Source: a bacterium
Lineage (GTDB): Bacteria > Cyanobacteriota > Vampirovibrionia > Obscuribacterales > Obscuribacteraceae
NCBI GenBank assembly: GCA_030431355.1
Contig: JAUIJG010000345.1
Coordinates: forward strand, 1 to 5,678
Direction: 5' to 3'
DNA: 5,678 bases
The notes beneath the pieces were generated by a model. The model did no database searches and had not been told where the DNA came from. It was given only the letters and a program-made list of their open reading frames with translations. The translations under genes and the position numbers were made by a program. Position 1 is the first letter of the stretch; every line of letters starts with the position of its first letter. This document shows, piece by piece, positions 5,302-5,678 of the stretch.

Positions 5302-5676
5302 TTAGCGACCAAGGGTTTTTGCTATATCAATGAGGGCTTCGTTGTCCAAATTCAAGAGTTTCACGACTTTGCTGGCTCTGCTATCTCCGATTTCCAGGAT
5401 GCCAATTAATAGATGCTTGGGATCAATAAATCCACTTCCATCCAGCTTACGTGCAATGAGATTAGCGCTGGACTTTGCTGATTTTAAGTTCTCAGAGTCT
5501 AGTATTGCCTTGGATCCCAGCTCTTCGCACCCTTACTCCAGCTCTTCTATCGAGATGTTTCCTTCACAAGATTTTTGATATAAAGAGAGAAAGTCTGAGT
5601 GTGAAGTTCTTACCTGCGATGTTTCTCCAGTCTTGTCTAATTCATCATAAATAAGTTTGTCCAGACAACTATTCAC
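5302..5676 (-). pseudogene. Clp_N-like protein gene interrupted by in-frame TAA, 5' end outside window
   Basis: On the minus strand one frame stays open from the right edge for 47 codons (5676 to 5536), meets TAA at 5533-5535, and continues for 76 codons to TAA at 5302-5304. The downstream part resembles the second repeat of the Clp N-terminal domain, with IDPKHLLIGILE followed by SRASKVVKLLNLDNEAL, matching the family pattern HLLLGLL...A..VL..LGV....L. Clp_N domains bind substrates or adaptors for Clp chaperones and also occur as stand-alone proteins. This one ends after the repeat with no AAA module. The downstream segment has no ATG and no plausible early GTG or TTG start, so it is unlikely to be a separate gene. 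The upstream 47 codons carry no family signature that I recognise. Explanations are a nonsense mutation (for example CAA to TAA), a small duplication, or a sequencing error. The start is outside the window. Confidence 0.55.
5517..5547. repeat. 10-bp direct repeats with 21-bp period flanking the stop codon
   Basis: CCAGCTCTTC occurs at 5517-5526 and 5538-5547; on the minus strand each reads GAAGAGCTGG and encodes Glu-Glu-Leu. The 11 bases between them contain the in-frame TAA at 5533-5535. The period is a multiple of three, so loss of one 21-bp unit would delete the stop and keep the frame. Confidence 0.7.
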
Positions 5677-5678
5677 CA

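Noticed and set aside
5330..5578. 82-codon plus-strand open frame near the right edge
   Set aside because: It is antisense to the Clp_N-like frame and shows no recognisable family features, whereas the minus-strand frame does.

Overview
The window is bacterial, moderate in GC and densely coded. Good Shine-Dalgarno sites precede most starts. Secreted proteins with N-terminal signal peptides, a DUF1223 thioredoxin-like protein and an OmpR-type two-component pair point to a free-living or host-associated bacterium. The mix of a TPR-like secreted protein, a stand-alone Clp_N-like protein and disordered hypothetical proteins reminded me of Vampirovibrionia/Obscuribacterales-type genomes (non-photosynthetic relatives of Cyanobacteria). 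That is only an impression and nothing in the window proves it.

Layout. On the minus strand at the left edge is the N-terminal part of a secreted TPR-like protein (1-622). It faces away from a plus-strand DUF1223 gene (850-1608) across a 227-bp divergent region with a candidate promoter and a 12-bp perfect inverted repeat. Everything right of this lies on the minus strand. Read in the direction of transcription, the order is: a Clp_N-like gene interrupted by an in-frame stop (5676 to 5302); a disordered protein with KPGD decapeptide repeats (5207 to 4518); a 229-bp gap with two stem-loops and a T9 tract; a 272-residue unknown protein with an internal duplication (4288 to 3470); an OmpR/PhoB-family response regulator (3389 to 2706); and a soluble PAS-histidine kinase (2690 to 1578). 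The kinase gene runs 31 bp into the 3' end of the DUF1223 gene from the opposite strand.

How the genes may work together. The regulator and kinase are clearly an operon pair: 15 nt apart, same frame, and no good Shine-Dalgarno before the kinase. The kinase has no membrane segment, so it should sense an intracellular signal through its PAS domain. An 11-bp-period direct repeat upstream of the KPGD gene has the spacing that OmpR-family regulators use, so this neighbourhood could be under local control, but that is inference. DUF1223 probably acts as a secreted thiol/disulfide-type protein and has no evident link to the others.

No tRNA, rRNA, insertion sequence, CRISPR array or convincing intrinsic terminator was seen. 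The items most worth a second look are the interrupted Clp_N-like gene, whose stop codon lies exactly between two 10-bp direct repeats, and the structured gap at 4289-4517.
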